Source: Aulosira sp. FACHB-615
Lineage (GTDB): Bacteria; Cyanobacteriota; Cyanobacteriia; Cyanobacteriales; Nostocaceae
NCBI RefSeq assembly: GCF_014698045.1
Contig: NZ_JACJSE010000003.1
Location: 496,001 to 560,000, forward strand
Direction of reading: 5' to 3'
Length of the DNA: 64,000 nucleotides
The notes under the pieces were generated by a model. It was not told the DNA's origin, made no database searches, and worked only from the letters and a program-made list of their open reading frames with translations. Below, piece after piece: positions 17,389 through 26,947 of this stretch. Within the stretch, counting starts at the first letter, position 1, and every line of letters begins with the position of its first letter. The translations under genes were made by a program, and so were the position numbers.

Positions 17389-19566
17389 CTACTGTTTCAC
17401 CGGGATTTGAATTTTAAACTCAGTTCCTTCACCGAGAGTAGAGACACAATCTAACTTACCGTGATGCTTTTCGGTAATAATTTGATAACTAATTGCCATA
17501 CCCATTCCTGTACCTTTACCCACAGGTTTAGTAGTAAAGAAGGGGTCGAAGATGCGATGTTTGACTTGTTCAGACATTCCAGGGCCATTATCTGCGATCG
17601 CAATTTCGATACATTGAGTATCAAAGGCACAAGTGCGGATAGTAATTTGTGGTTTTGCGGCTGTGGAGTTTTGACTATTCAAAAATGACTCTTCTAAAGC
17701 ATCCATCGCATTAACTAATATATTCATCAACACTTGATTTAGTTGTCCAGCAAAACATTCGACCAAGGGTAAATTACCATAGTCACGAATAACTTCAACT
17801 CCTGGATAGTCTGGTTTTTCTTTAAGACGGTATTGCAAAATTAATAATGTACTTTCAATCCCTTCATGAATATCAACTGTTTTAAAATCAGCTTCATCCA
17901 TGCGGGAAAAGTTTCGCAGTGATAAGACAATATTGCGAATTCTTTCAGTTCCCATTTTCATAGAAGGCAGAATCTTATCTAAATCTGCAATCATAAAATC
18001 TAAATCAATTTCTTCAGCTAATGCTTGAATTTCTGGGTCTTCATCAAGATAGCGTTCTTGGTAAAGATGAAGTATTTGCATCAGACTTTGAATATATTCG
18101 CTTAGGTGGGTAATATTACCATGAATAAAATTGACAGGATTATTAATTTCATGGGCGACTCCTGCTACTAGTTGACCAAGACTAGACATTTTTTCATTTT
18201 GAATAACTTGCGCCTGGGTGCGTTGTAATTCAATTAATGTTGTTTTTAATTCAGCAGTACGTTCTTCTACTCGGTCTTCTAATTCTGTCTTACTCGCTTC
18301 TAAAGCACTAAAAGATTGACGCAGTTGTTCAGCCATATAATTAAAAGACTGAGCTAATGTATTGAGTTCTTCTATTTTGCTAATATTTAAAGTTTGTTCT
18401 AAATCCCCCGATGCCATTGCCTGACTAGCGCGATTGATTCGCAAAATTGGTTGAATGACCCAACCGGAAGTCAAATAACCAATAAGAGTTGCCACTATTA
18501 ATGCAGCTAAACAAAGAAGAACTGTAATTTGAGTGTTCGTAATAATCTTAGCCATAAAGGCTTTTTCTGGCACACTCATAACTACTAACCAATCTAGTCC
18601 ATATTGATCACGCCAAGGTGTGACATATACAAACTTTGTCTCTTTTGGCAGTTGCAACTGAATTTTTTTTTGTTCAGTAATTGACTGAAAGCCATTAAAT
18701 TTATTTTCAATATATTTGGCAATATTTTTAATTACTGGATCTGGACTTTCTGTAGCTTTGATTCGTTGGGCTTCATCCTTAACTATTGCAAAAGTATCTT
18801 GCTTAGTAGAACTGGCAATTAACAGACCATTACGTTCGACAATAAACACCTGTCCAAAATTGCTAATATCTAAACGCCGCAAAAATTCACTCAACTTCAA
18901 CAAATGAATGTCTGCGCCAACCATACCCAATAATCGCTGATTTGCGTCATATATAGGACGACCAGCAGAGGCAGTTATATAAGCACTATCAAGAGAATTC
19001 CAGGCGTAAATCCGCGACCAAATTGGTTTACCAGCTTTGATTGGTTCGGTATACCAACTTTCTTTAAAGTTATTGTATTCAAAAGTGTAGTTGATGCGGG
19101 TGCGATCGCCATGCGAATCAGTGGCGTAGTTTAGTCCATTGTTGGGTAATTTAGCATTCCAATCATCAATAGTAACTGTTTTACCATCGTAGCGGGCGGC
19201 TCCGACTCCCTCACCTGTGGTTAATCCCATACCAATGTAAGTGAGGTCATAAGCCTGCATTTCCTTCCAGAAAAACTTACCAATGGTTTTGCGATCGCGC
19301 ACATCTAACAATCCCATTGCGATCGCATCTGCATTAATCTGATTTACCTTGTGGGGAATAGATAAATAAGCATCTAAATGCTGCTGTACTATGCTATTGG
19401 TTCGATTCATTAACTGATCTGCCAAGTCATTAACTGCTTGTCGTCCATTTTTAAATGACAAGTAGCCGACTAAACCCACCGCACCAAAGATTTGTAATGC
19501 AAAAGGAATAATCAACACTAGTTGCAATGGAAAAGCTTTAACTTTGGGAGAGTCAGTCTTACTCAT
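17389..19566 (-). CDS. Sensor histidine kinase: Cache, HAMP, HisKA, HATPase
   Basis: The 725-residue transmembrane sensor kinase has a first membrane segment at about 15-35, a large periplasmic Cache-type sensing region (about 40-335; includes DTFAIVKDEAQRIKATESPD), a second segment (about 345-367), a HAMP domain, a coiled coil, and an H-box QLVAGVAHEINNPVNFIHGN with the phospho-accepting His at about 472. The ATP-binding domain has the N box (QVLMNILVNAMDAL), G1 (DNGPGM) and G2 (GKGTGMGMAISYQI). No receiver domain is attached and no response regulator adjoins, so it is an orphan. It is a clear paralogue of the kinase at 28206-30194 and of the decayed copy near 39274-39580. The ligand is unknown. 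Confidence 0.92.
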   Translation of the reverse strand: MSKTDSPKVKAFPLQLVLIIPFALQIFGAVGLVGYLSFKNGRQAVNDLADQLMNRTNSIVQQHLDAYLSIPHKVNQINADAIAMGLLDVRDRKTIGKFFWKEMQAYDLTYIGMGLTTGEGVGAARYDGKTVTIDDWNAKLPNNGLNYATDSHGDRTRINYTFEYNNFKESWYTEPIKAGKPIWSRIYAWNSLDSAYITASAGRPIYDANQRLLGMVGADIHLLKLSEFLRRLDISNFGQVFIVERNGLLIASSTKQDTFAIVKDEAQRIKATESPDPVIKNIAKYIENKFNGFQSITEQKKIQLQLPKETKFVYVTPWRDQYGLDWLVVMSVPEKAFMAKIITNTQITVLLCLAALIVATLIGYLTSGWVIQPILRINRASQAMASGDLEQTLNISKIEELNTLAQSFNYMAEQLRQSFSALEASKTELEDRVEERTAELKTTLIELQRTQAQVIQNEKMSSLGQLVAGVAHEINNPVNFIHGNITHLSEYIQSLMQILHLYQERYLDEDPEIQALAEEIDLDFMIADLDKILPSMKMGTERIRNIVLSLRNFSRMDEADFKTVDIHEGIESTLLILQYRLKEKPDYPGVEVIRDYGNLPLVECFAGQLNQVLMNILVNAMDALEESFLNSQNSTAAKPQITIRTCAFDTQCIEIAIADNGPGMSEQVKHRIFDPFFTTKPVGKGTGMGMAISYQIITEKHHGKLDCVSTLGEGTEFKIQIPVKQ

Positions 19567-19785
19567 TCAATTTCTTTCTTCCAACCGTGGATAGAGGTAA
19601 ATTTATACTTTGTGACCTAGTATTCCCACAGGTGATGACTAACTCAACATTTAGGGGTAAAAATTTAGTTTTGTAAATTACGGATGAGAAGATGTAGCAT
19701 CTTCCAGAATCATCTAGGACGGTTATTCCCACCAGAAATTATCAACAGGATTTGTCAGAATGAAAAGTAATTTGAGGGCTAAAAA

Positions 19786-20106
19786 ATGAAATTTTCCATT
19801 GACTCTGTGTACAACTGGTATCGCAATTTAATTCGTAATCCGAAGTATCGCTGGTGGGTAATTTTAGGAACACTAGTTTATTTCATCAGCCCTATTGATA
19901 TTGTTCCTGATATTTTTCCTATCGTTGGCGAACTTGATGATGTTTTACTGATGACACTATTAGTAACTGAAGTATCTGGGTTAGTCATTGATGGTTGGAA
20001 AGCACGTAAAGGTGTAGAGACTACTACTACCAATCCTACCGACAGTTCCAATGATGTTGATTCCTCTGCAAAAACAGTTGATGTTGATGCTGTGTCAGTT
20101 AAATAA
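19786..20106 (+). CDS. DUF1232 (YkvA-type) small membrane protein
   Basis: The 106-residue protein carries the DUF1232 signature RWWVILGTLVYFISPIDIVPDIFPIVGELDDV (about 24-56) with one or two membrane segments. The C-terminal third is a Thr/Ser/Asp/Val-rich tail and probably disordered. Family function is unknown. A strong intrinsic terminator follows 18 bases after the stop, so it is a monocistronic unit. Confidence 0.85.
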   Translation: MKFSIDSVYNWYRNLIRNPKYRWWVILGTLVYFISPIDIVPDIFPIVGELDDVLLMTLLVTEVSGLVIDGWKARKGVETTTTNPTDSSNDVDSSAKTVDVDAVSVK

Positions 20107-20124
20107 GTTTTTACAAATAAATAA

Positions 20125-20162
20125 ATCCTCTGTTTGTTCAAGCAAACAGAGGATATTTTTTT
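20125..20162 (+). terminator. Rho-independent terminator of the DUF1232 gene
   Basis: ATCCTCTGTTTG (20125-20136) pairs perfectly with CAAACAGAGGAT (20143-20154) around a 6-base loop, followed by seven T residues. Confidence 0.85.
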
Positions 20163-20183
20163 ACCCTATATCCCGCATTAGAG

Positions 20184-21188
20184 CTAAATTCCCAAATCCT
20201 TCATTACTTGCAACCATTTATCTGGTGTTTGTAGAGTTTGCTGGAGAAATTTGGTTGTCAAATTACTGGCATTAGCTTGATATAGCAGTGTGGCATAAGT
20301 AAAACGACTAGCTGGTTTTTTGAAATTATCTTTGCCATAAATAGAAATTAATTCTGCCAGCTTTTCTTCTACTTTCAGAATTACTTGCGGCGCGAGGTCA
20401 AGTAAATTTTGTATCCACTGTTCTTTATGGGCAATAAAAGCTGATAATTCTGGATTTGAGGACTTTCTAAACTCATCACAAATCGCCTGAATTTTTTCCC
20501 ATCTATAACTACTCCAAGGTTTAGCCATCATGACTGGCAATTGCCATTTAACTATTTCTTCTTGCCAATAGTCTTTCGGTGCTGGCACTTGTACAATTTC
20601 AAAATTAGGTAAAATTAGGGCAGTCAATTGTCCACCATGACAAGCGCCTGTGTCGATACCATAAGCTTTTTGTGCAATTATGAGTGGGGAATCGCCAACC
20701 ACACGATGACCAAAAATTATTGGTTTAACGCCAGTATACAATTGACTCCAAGATATATCTCTATATTTTTTTTCTAGATGCTTTTCACCTGCGGTACAAC
20801 CACATAAAACTTCTTGTTTTTGTTCTTCAATGGGTATGCCATCTTCTACCGCCGCATGAACAAAAATTGCCTGATCAGTTTCGTAATAGTAAGGTAAATT
20901 ACTAATCCATTCTAAAAATTCGCCATAGCGATCGCCAAATTGTAATTTAACAATTTCCTGGGAGTAAGAAAGAGTTTGCTTCAAATGTTTGCGTTCGTGA
21001 TTTCCCATTAACACCACTGTGTTGGGGCGATTTCTGAGAAAGTCATATACTTTGACCGAATCAACTCCCCGATCAACAATATCTCCTAAACTGATTAAGC
21101 AATCTTCCTCTGTAATTTCTACTTTGCTTAATAGCTGAAGCAGTTCTTCATAGCAACCATGAATATCACCGACTGCAATTGTTCGCAT
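20184..21188 (-). CDS. PPP-family metallophosphoesterase (serine/threonine phosphatase-like)
   Basis: The 334-residue protein has all PPP-family metal and catalytic motifs in order: GDIHG (residues 7-11), GDIVDRG (about 35-41), GNHE (about 62-65), FVHAA (about 110) and FGHR (about 160), then IDTGACHGG. The C-terminal 110 residues are an extra helical region of unknown role. It should hydrolyse phosphomonoesters such as phosphoproteins or diadenosine polyphosphates. It is cytoplasmic and lies divergent from the rppA-like operon 417 bases away. The start ATG begins directly with the first beta strand. Confidence 0.9.
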   Translation of the reverse strand: MRTIAVGDIHGCYEELLQLLSKVEITEEDCLISLGDIVDRGVDSVKVYDFLRNRPNTVVLMGNHERKHLKQTLSYSQEIVKLQFGDRYGEFLEWISNLPYYYETDQAIFVHAAVEDGIPIEEQKQEVLCGCTAGEKHLEKKYRDISWSQLYTGVKPIIFGHRVVGDSPLIIAQKAYGIDTGACHGGQLTALILPNFEIVQVPAPKDYWQEEIVKWQLPVMMAKPWSSYRWEKIQAICDEFRKSSNPELSAFIAHKEQWIQNLLDLAPQVILKVEEKLAELISIYGKDNFKKPASRFTYATLLYQANASNLTTKFLQQTLQTPDKWLQVMKDLGI

Positions 21189-21605
21189 TGTCCCAAATTC
21201 AATCGAATAATTTCATTATACTACAAGTATAACTTTTGTAGTATGTAGTCGCATAGGATTTAGAACAGTGGAAGAGTGATACCATTTTGGATTTTAGATT
21301 TTGCGAAAAGTTGCGTGGGCGGGTTCCCCGACTTGAGCAAACTTTTCAAGACAGATTTTGGATTGGGTAAGGGTTGAACGGTAAGCTTTTGAGCCGTCAA
21401 TCTGTCGCAATCATTTTTTAATTTGGTGTGAGGTTTGAATTTTGACTTCCCAGTAGGAGTGTATCTATCTAAAACCCTTACACCCATTCTTTTCAATCCC
21501 GACATTGGCTGATGCTCAATTTGGTTAAAAATCTCACTGATGGCAGAAGTTTTACTGAGTCAACTTCTCTAAAATCAGTTATGCAATAACTGAAACTAGC
21601 TAACA
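21189..21605. other. Divergent intergenic region upstream of the two-component operon
   Basis: No gene is supported in these 417 bases. The region contains a repeat-like attttggattttagatttt / agattttggattggg pair (about 21284-21367) and must hold the promoters of the phosphatase gene and the rppA-like operon. Confidence 0.4.
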
Positions 21606-22286
21606 ATGCGAATACTTCTGGTAGAAGATGACACCGCCCAATTAGAACCCTTACAAACAGCATTGTCTCAAGCTGGACATATTGTAGATGGTGTAGAAAA
21701 TGGTGCGATCGCTCAATGGGCAATTACCCAGCGAGATTATGACTTATTGATATTAGACTGGATGCTACCAGAAATCAGTGGTTTGGATTTATGTCGGCAA
21801 TATCGCAAAGCAGGTAAAACCGCACCTGTATTGATGTTGACAGCAAAAGATACCACTGGCGAAAAAGTCACAGGTTTAGATGCTGGTGCAGATGATTATT
21901 TAGTCAAACCTACAGATTTATTTGAATTATTAGCTAGAGTGCGAGCTTTAGGTAGGCGATCGCCTGTTTGGCAAGGTGATAAACTCCAACTGGCGGATCT
22001 GCAACTGCACATTTCCACACAGATTGTAGAACGAGGTGCAGCCCAGGTGGAATTATCTACCCGCGAATTTCAACTATTAGAATATTTAATGCGTCACCCT
22101 TGTCAAATTTTAAGTCGTAATCAAATTGAACAAGCTTTATGGGAATGGGGTAGTGAACCGGAAAGTAATGCTACAACTACTTTAGTACGCCGTTTGCGCC
22201 AGCGTTTACAGTTACTAAATGCAGCAGATTGGCTAGAAACCGTTTATGGTATGGGTTATCGTCTCAATCCTGAACGGCAAAAATAA
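21606..22286 (+). CDS. rppA: OmpR-family response regulator, RppA-like
   Basis: The 226-residue regulator has a receiver domain with acidic pocket ED8D9, phospho-acceptor Asp51 (LLILDWMLPE), Thr in LMLTAKD and Lys in YLVKP. A C-terminal winged helix follows (VELSTREFQLLEYLMRHP...TTLVRRLRQRLQ...VYGMGYRL). It starts an operon with a histidine kinase 19 bases downstream. The overall sequence resembles cyanobacterial RppA (the nickel and redox-responsive NrsR group); the assignment to that subgroup is from memory of the family, so the symbol is tentative. Confidence 0.85.
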   Translation: MRILLVEDDTAQLEPLQTALSQAGHIVDGVENGAIAQWAITQRDYDLLILDWMLPEISGLDLCRQYRKAGKTAPVLMLTAKDTTGEKVTGLDAGADDYLVKPTDLFELLARVRALGRRSPVWQGDKLQLADLQLHISTQIVERGAAQVELSTREFQLLEYLMRHPCQILSRNQIEQALWEWGSEPESNATTTLVRRLRQRLQLLNAADWLETVYGMGYRLNPERQK

Positions 22287-22305
22287 AGTTTAATTTTTCT
22301 GAGTT

Positions 22306-23583
22306 ATGTTCAACCGTAGCCGCCGTAACTTGGCTAGTTGGTTTACTCTCTCAATGGGTAGTATTCTGGTAATTTTTGCTGGGATTCTTTATTATCAAGA
22401 ATCAGTCCAGCAGCTAGAAGTTGTAGATTTGATTCTCTACAATAAATCTAAAGTAATTACATCTAGTATCAAGTACAAAGATTATCAAGGCGAAAAACAA
22501 GTATTTCTGAAAAATTTACCAGTTTTAGGAAATAACCCACCACCAGAAGATAGTGATATTATTTATGCTCGGTGGTATGACACTCAAGGTAATCTCAAGC
22601 GTTACTTTGGGCAAATTAACCAGAAAAAATTAACCCAAAGATATGCTTATCGTACATTAAAAATTACCCATAAATCTGATTTAACATCACCAGAAATTTG
22701 GGTAAGAGAAATTACTTTACCAGTAGAGTATCAAGATAAGTTAATTGGCTATTTGCAAATGGCAATACCAATGACTCGTGTCCAAGAATTACTTCATAGA
22801 TTTTTAATTCTACTCATATCCACAGTATTCATTGCTTTAGCAATCACAGGTTTAACAGGATGGTTTCTTAGTGGTATAGCAATGCAACCTATCCAGCTAA
22901 GTTACAGACAACTCGAACGTTTTACTGCCCATGCTTCCCATGAATTACGTACTCCCTTAGCGGCAATTTTGAGTAATGCTCAAGTTGGTTTACTCGCGCC
23001 AATAGAAGATAGTAATAGTAAACATTTACGCCTAGAAAAAGTCGCGGAAGTTGCCAAATCAATGAATACATTGATTGGCAATTTACTATTTCTGGCACGC
23101 CGGACAGGGCGATTAACTCCAGAGTCTTTAAAAGAAGTTGACTTGAGAAACTTACTAGCGGAATTATTCAATTCTCCTTCTGTAAAGACTACCGCTAAAG
23201 ATTTAAATCTCAAGAGTGATTTACCAAAATCGCCAATTATGGTAAAACTAGATGCTGATTTAATATGTTTAGCTGTGATGAATTTGCTGGGTAATGCTTG
23301 TAAATATACTCCGGCTGGTGGGATGGTAGAGTTACGTTTATTTAGTAGATACAATCAGGCATTCATTGAAGTAGAAGATAATGGAATTGGAATTGCTGCC
23401 GCACATTTACCACATATCTTTGAGCAATTTTATCGGGTAGAACAACATCAGACAAATTCGGCGAGTGGCTTTGGACTGGGATTAGCGATCGCACAACAAA
23501 TCATTGAAGCACATGGCGGACATCTCAGTGTGAAAAGTGAACAAGGCAAAGGTTCAATCTTTCAAATTAAACTACCACTTTAA
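22306..23583 (+). CDS. rppB: Sensor histidine kinase, RppB-like
   Basis: The 425-residue partner of the upstream regulator has membrane segments at about 13-30 and 163-187 that flank a periplasmic domain (about 31-160). The H-box is FTAHASHELRTPLAAI with His212. The ATPase domain has NLLGNACKYTP, DNGIGI and GFGLGLAIAQQI. It should phosphorylate the RppA-like regulator. Unlike the two large Cache kinases in this window, it has the standard SHELRTPL H-box. The symbol is tentative, as for its partner. A strong terminator closes the operon. Confidence 0.87.
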   Translation: MFNRSRRNLASWFTLSMGSILVIFAGILYYQESVQQLEVVDLILYNKSKVITSSIKYKDYQGEKQVFLKNLPVLGNNPPPEDSDIIYARWYDTQGNLKRYFGQINQKKLTQRYAYRTLKITHKSDLTSPEIWVREITLPVEYQDKLIGYLQMAIPMTRVQELLHRFLILLISTVFIALAITGLTGWFLSGIAMQPIQLSYRQLERFTAHASHELRTPLAAILSNAQVGLLAPIEDSNSKHLRLEKVAEVAKSMNTLIGNLLFLARRTGRLTPESLKEVDLRNLLAELFNSPSVKTTAKDLNLKSDLPKSPIMVKLDADLICLAVMNLLGNACKYTPAGGMVELRLFSRYNQAFIEVEDNGIGIAAAHLPHIFEQFYRVEQHQTNSASGFGLGLAIAQQIIEAHGGHLSVKSEQGKGSIFQIKLPL

Positions 23584-23608
23584 GAGTAAATATAAATCGA
23601 TAATTTTA

Positions 23609-23644
23609 GATCCCCGACTTCTTGAATAAGTCGGGGATCTTTTC
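23609..23644 (+). terminator. Rho-independent terminator of the rppAB-like operon
   Basis: GATCCCCGACTT (23609-23620) pairs with AAGTCGGGGATC (23628-23639) around a 7-base loop, followed by a short T-run. The cccgactt..aagtcggg core recurs at 52633-52660. Confidence 0.85.
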
Positions 23645-23699
23645 ATTCACAAAAGGTGAACAATGATGATGTTTGTCACTTTTATGTCACATTTATCCT

Positions 23700-23850
23700 G
23701 AATCATAAATAAGTAATTGGTAAGAATTCAGCACTCAGGAGTCAAAATTGAAAAGCAATCTAAAATAATTGAGGCTTCTATTTATCAATTTTTTCTGATT
23801 TATCTAGCATTCTGACTTCTGAATTCTGACTCCTGAATTCTTCTTCAATA
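23700..23850. repeat. Dispersed gaattc / gagtc repeat pair
   Basis: Direct and inverted units (gaattcagcactcaggagtc at 23725-23744; ctgacttctgaattctgactcc at about 23812-23834) form an imperfect hairpin in the spacer before the permease gene. Related units occur at 15231, 32810 and 33010. Confidence 0.55.
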
Positions 23851-23892
23851 CCCAACATTGCTCATTACACTCAAGACTAAGCAGGAGTCGAT

Positions 23893-25251
23893 GTGAGTAG
23901 ACATGAAAAGTACAAGTTACTGGAAGGTTTAGCAACTACAGAAACCGCACCTAAGCAATCACTGACATTATCAGATGCTGTGGCGTTGATTGTCGGTATT
24001 GTAATTGGTGCAGGCATTTTTGAAACTCCCGCTTTAGTAGCAACCCAAGCAGGTAGTAGTCAAGCAGTATTGCTATTTTGGTTCATCGGTGGTGTGGTTT
24101 CTTTGGTGGGTGCATTGTGCTACGCCGAGTTAGCCACGACATATCCCGATGTAGGTGGAGTTTATTATTATCTTAAACGTGCCTTTGGGCGAGAAATTGC
24201 CTTTTTATTTGCTTGGGCGCGGATGAGTGTAATTCAAACAGGTTCTATTACCTTGTTGGCATTTGTATTTGGTGATTACGCTTCGCAGATTTGGCAGCTA
24301 GGCAACTTTTCACCTTCAATTTATGCCGCAATGGCGATCGCATTTTTAACAGCTTTAAATATTATTGGCTTGCAACAAGGTAAGTGGACACAAAACTTAC
24401 TCACGGTGGCGAAAGTCCTGGGTTTGTTGCTAGTGGTGTTAATTGGCTTAACCGCCACAGCTAATACTCCCACCCCTGTGGAATCTACTTCTACCGGAAC
24501 TTGGGGACTTGCAATGGTGTTTGTTTTGTTGTCTTATGGCGGTTGGAATGAAGCCGCTTATATTTCCGCCGAAATCCAAAATCGTCAACGCAACATAGTG
24601 CGATCGCTTTTGTGGAGTATTGGCACAATTACGGTAATTTACTTACTGATCAATCTGGCTTATCTGCGGGGATTGGGGTTAACAAACATGGCTAATTCCC
24701 AAGCTGTCGCCGCCGATTTAATGCGGACATTTTGGGGCGAACCGGGCGCTTTATTCATCAGCTTGTTAATTGCAGTTTCGACTTTGGGCGCACTGAACGC
24801 CACTATTTTTACTGGGGCGCGGACGAATTACGCTTTAGGACAAGATTTTGCCATCTTTGGTTTTATGGGAAAGTGGCGGCAACGTCCCAGTACACCTAGC
24901 TATGCTTTAGTATTGCAAGCTGCGATCGCCTTAGCATTGGTTTTATTAGGTACGTTCACCCGCAAAGGCTTTGAAACAATGGTGGACTATACCGCCCCCA
25001 TATTTTGGTTTTTCTTTTTACTTTCAGGCGCATCGCTACTAGTGCTACGTAATCGAGAACCACAAATTCCGCGACCATTCCGCGTGCCATTTTATCCCTT
25101 GATACCATTGCTGTTTTGTTCAGTTTGCGGTTATTTGCTTTATTCCAGCTTGGTATATACCGGCGTGGGCGCGGTTGTTGGCGTTGTAGTTGTCGCCGCA
25201 GGTATTCCGCTACTGCTGTGGAATCGTTACCGCCAAGTTCCCAGAGGTTAG
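23893..25251 (+). CDS. APC-family amino acid permease
   Basis: The 452-residue integral membrane protein has about 12 membrane segments. The APC signature is in the first (ALIVGIVIGAGIFETPA, around 28-44), followed by VGALCYAELATTYPDVGGVYYYL. It should import or exchange amino acids or related organic cations across the inner membrane. The start is GTG 23893: AGGAG ends five bases upstream, and the overlapping ATG two bases earlier is followed at once by a stop (ATGTGA). The lipoprotein methyltransferase gene follows after 36 bases and is probably co-transcribed. Confidence 0.92.
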   Translation: MSRHEKYKLLEGLATTETAPKQSLTLSDAVALIVGIVIGAGIFETPALVATQAGSSQAVLLFWFIGGVVSLVGALCYAELATTYPDVGGVYYYLKRAFGREIAFLFAWARMSVIQTGSITLLAFVFGDYASQIWQLGNFSPSIYAAMAIAFLTALNIIGLQQGKWTQNLLTVAKVLGLLLVVLIGLTATANTPTPVESTSTGTWGLAMVFVLLSYGGWNEAAYISAEIQNRQRNIVRSLLWSIGTITVIYLLINLAYLRGLGLTNMANSQAVAADLMRTFWGEPGALFISLLIAVSTLGALNATIFTGARTNYALGQDFAIFGFMGKWRQRPSTPSYALVLQAAIALALVLLGTFTRKGFETMVDYTAPIFWFFFLLSGASLLVLRNREPQIPRPFRVPFYPLIPLLFCSVCGYLLYSSLVYTGVGAVVGVVVVAAGIPLLLWNRYRQVPRG

Positions 25252-25287
25252 GGATTTTTTCACCATTTTTGCTTTAGGAGTAGATTC

Positions 25288-25929
25288 ATGTTTCAAAAAA
25301 TGTTGCTTTTATTAATTACAGGCGTTAGTGTCACCACTTTAGGAATTGCTGGATGCACCGCCCAACAACAAGACTCCGCCGCAGAAGTAAAACCACCTGT
25401 TTTAACTTCTCAAACCGAAACACCAACTACCACAACAACTCAACCGCAAGAACGCCCTGGTGATGTTCCTTATGTACCCACACCACAGCCTGTAGTTGAT
25501 GCAATGTTGCAAGTAGCCAAGGTAGGTAAAAATGATGTACTTTATGACCTTGGTAGTGGTGATGGACGAATCGTAGTCACAGCCGCCCAAAAATATGGTA
25601 CACGCGGCGTAGGTATAGATATTAGCCCTGAACGCATTCAAGAAGCGAATGCCAACGCCCAAAAAGCAGGAGTTACAGACCTTGTAGAGTTTCGTCAGCA
25701 AGACTTATTTAAAACTGATTTAAGTCAAGCTACTGTAATTACACTTTACCTATTGCCGGAAGTCAACCTCAGACTCCGCCCCGAATTATTAAAACTCAAA
25801 CCCGGTACAAGAATTGTTTCCCACGCTTTTGATATGGGCGACTGGAAACCACAACAAACACTGCAAGTAGATGGAAAAACTATTTACTATTGGGTAGTTC
25901 CACAAGAAATACCAGCAAATTTGCGATAG
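25288..25929 (+). CDS. Predicted lipoprotein with a SAM-methyltransferase domain
   Basis: The 213-residue protein begins with a lipoprotein signal peptide (LLLLITGVSVTTLGIAGC, lipobox GIAGC with Cys near 23) and a Thr/Gln-rich linker. A class I methyltransferase core follows: motif I DLGSGDGRIVVTAA, post-I GVGIDISPERI, and VEFRQQDLF, LYLLPEVN. Family members act on varied substrates using S-adenosylmethionine. Export is odd because the cofactor is cytoplasmic, so either the lipobox is a membrane anchor facing inward, or the fold has another role. GGAG precedes the ATG. Substrate unknown. Confidence 0.85.
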   Translation: MFQKMLLLLITGVSVTTLGIAGCTAQQQDSAAEVKPPVLTSQTETPTTTTTQPQERPGDVPYVPTPQPVVDAMLQVAKVGKNDVLYDLGSGDGRIVVTAAQKYGTRGVGIDISPERIQEANANAQKAGVTDLVEFRQQDLFKTDLSQATVITLYLLPEVNLRLRPELLKLKPGTRIVSHAFDMGDWKPQQTLQVDGKTIYYWVVPQEIPANLR

Positions 25930-25959
25930 TATTTAGCACTTAAATAATCAAGGGGTTTT

Positions 25960-26003
25960 GGGTATGAGAGTGTAAGCATGAAAAACCTTACACCCTCATA
26001 CCC
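25960..26003. terminator. 17-bp hairpin between convergent genes
   Basis: Bases 25960-25976 (gggtatgagagtgtaag) and 25987-26003 (cttacaccctcataccc) pair with one mismatch around a 10-base loop. It separates the methyltransferase gene from the minus-strand gene at 26066 and probably terminates both. Confidence 0.7.
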
Positions 26004-26065
26004 TTTCATATACCAAGCATGTTGCTTTGGAAACCGAAACTATAGCGACTAACTTAGAAAACCCG

Positions 26066-26947
26066 CTATTTCAAATACTGGTTATTACAATATTCCAGAG
26101 TTTCTTTAACAGCCACAACTTCTACTGTAACTGGTTTGTTGTTAGTACCGTTGATGAGAAATTCACTAGCACCAACATGAGGCTTTTTTGGATTTCCCCA
26201 ATCGTATGTATAACCTAAACCAGTCCAAGGATAGTATTCTTTTTTGTCATTCTCAAAAGAGTTTTTATAGATGTCGTGCAGCAGAGAATTACTTTTAGGT
26301 ACAGGAACAGGTAAAACATTACAAGTCGAATCGTTGATTTCTGGGTCAATACATGGTCTACTTAAGTCCTCTGCTTTGACCCACATTTCTACAAAGTGAG
26401 TTTTATTAGCACTTTTATTTAAAATTAAACCTAAATACTGCTGTAATCTTAGAGCTAACATTACATTCCCAGGCAAATTAATGCCTGTTCCTTTGCAGTT
26501 TTGGCAAAATTCTTGGACTTGGGGAAATGCGGTTAACCAAGTTTGGCGGCTGATTTGTTTTGTACCTACAGGCCAGTCTGTATTGGGATTTGATGAATAT
26601 AGCCAACTCACCATCAAAAATTCTGTTTTACCGTCCCGTTCTCGTGTTTTAATTTTGGGGTTAGTGACGGATAATGCCCAAAGGTTATTAATAACTTTAT
26701 CTTGACTTGGCTTTTTGGCATCTTGAATAGATGCGTTTAGTTGCTTTTTCAAAAATTCGTAACTTTCACGTTTATTTTCATCTAAATATTTATATACATA
26801 AGGAATAGTTTGGGACTGTGCCAATAATTGCTTTGGTGAATTAGTCGCTTGCTGAAGATTATTTTCAGTGGCGAATAAGCTCGAATAACTGACAGATAAA
26901 CCAACGGTAGTCAAAGTTAACAATATAGATTTATTAATTTTTCTCAT
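26066..26947 (-). CDS. Exported protein of unknown function
   Basis: The protein has about 293 residues from ATG 26947, which has AGGAAA about 9 bases upstream; an in-frame ATG at 26989 lacks one and would put 14 residues before the signal peptide. The signal peptide is KSILLTLTTVGLSVSYSSLFA. The mature part contains two nearby cysteines (CQNCKGTG near 160, resembling a CxxC knuckle) and others near the C-terminus, which could form disulfides. No family is recognised. It converges with the methyltransferase gene. Confidence 0.72.
   Translation of the reverse strand: MRKINKSILLTLTTVGLSVSYSSLFATENNLQQATNSPKQLLAQSQTIPYVYKYLDENKRESYEFLKKQLNASIQDAKKPSQDKVINNLWALSVTNPKIKTRERDGKTEFLMVSWLYSSNPNTDWPVGTKQISRQTWLTAFPQVQEFCQNCKGTGINLPGNVMLALRLQQYLGLILNKSANKTHFVEMWVKAEDLSRPCIDPEINDSTCNVLPVPVPKSNSLLHDIYKNSFENDKKEYYPWTGLGYTYDWGNPKKPHVGASEFLINGTNNKPVTVEVVAVKETLEYCNNQYLK

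Noticed and set aside
21260..21723. Two overlapping minus-strand ORFs (81 and 76 codons) upstream of rppA
   Set aside because: The second overlaps the rppA start on the other strand, both lack domain character, and the region looks like promoter and repeat DNA.
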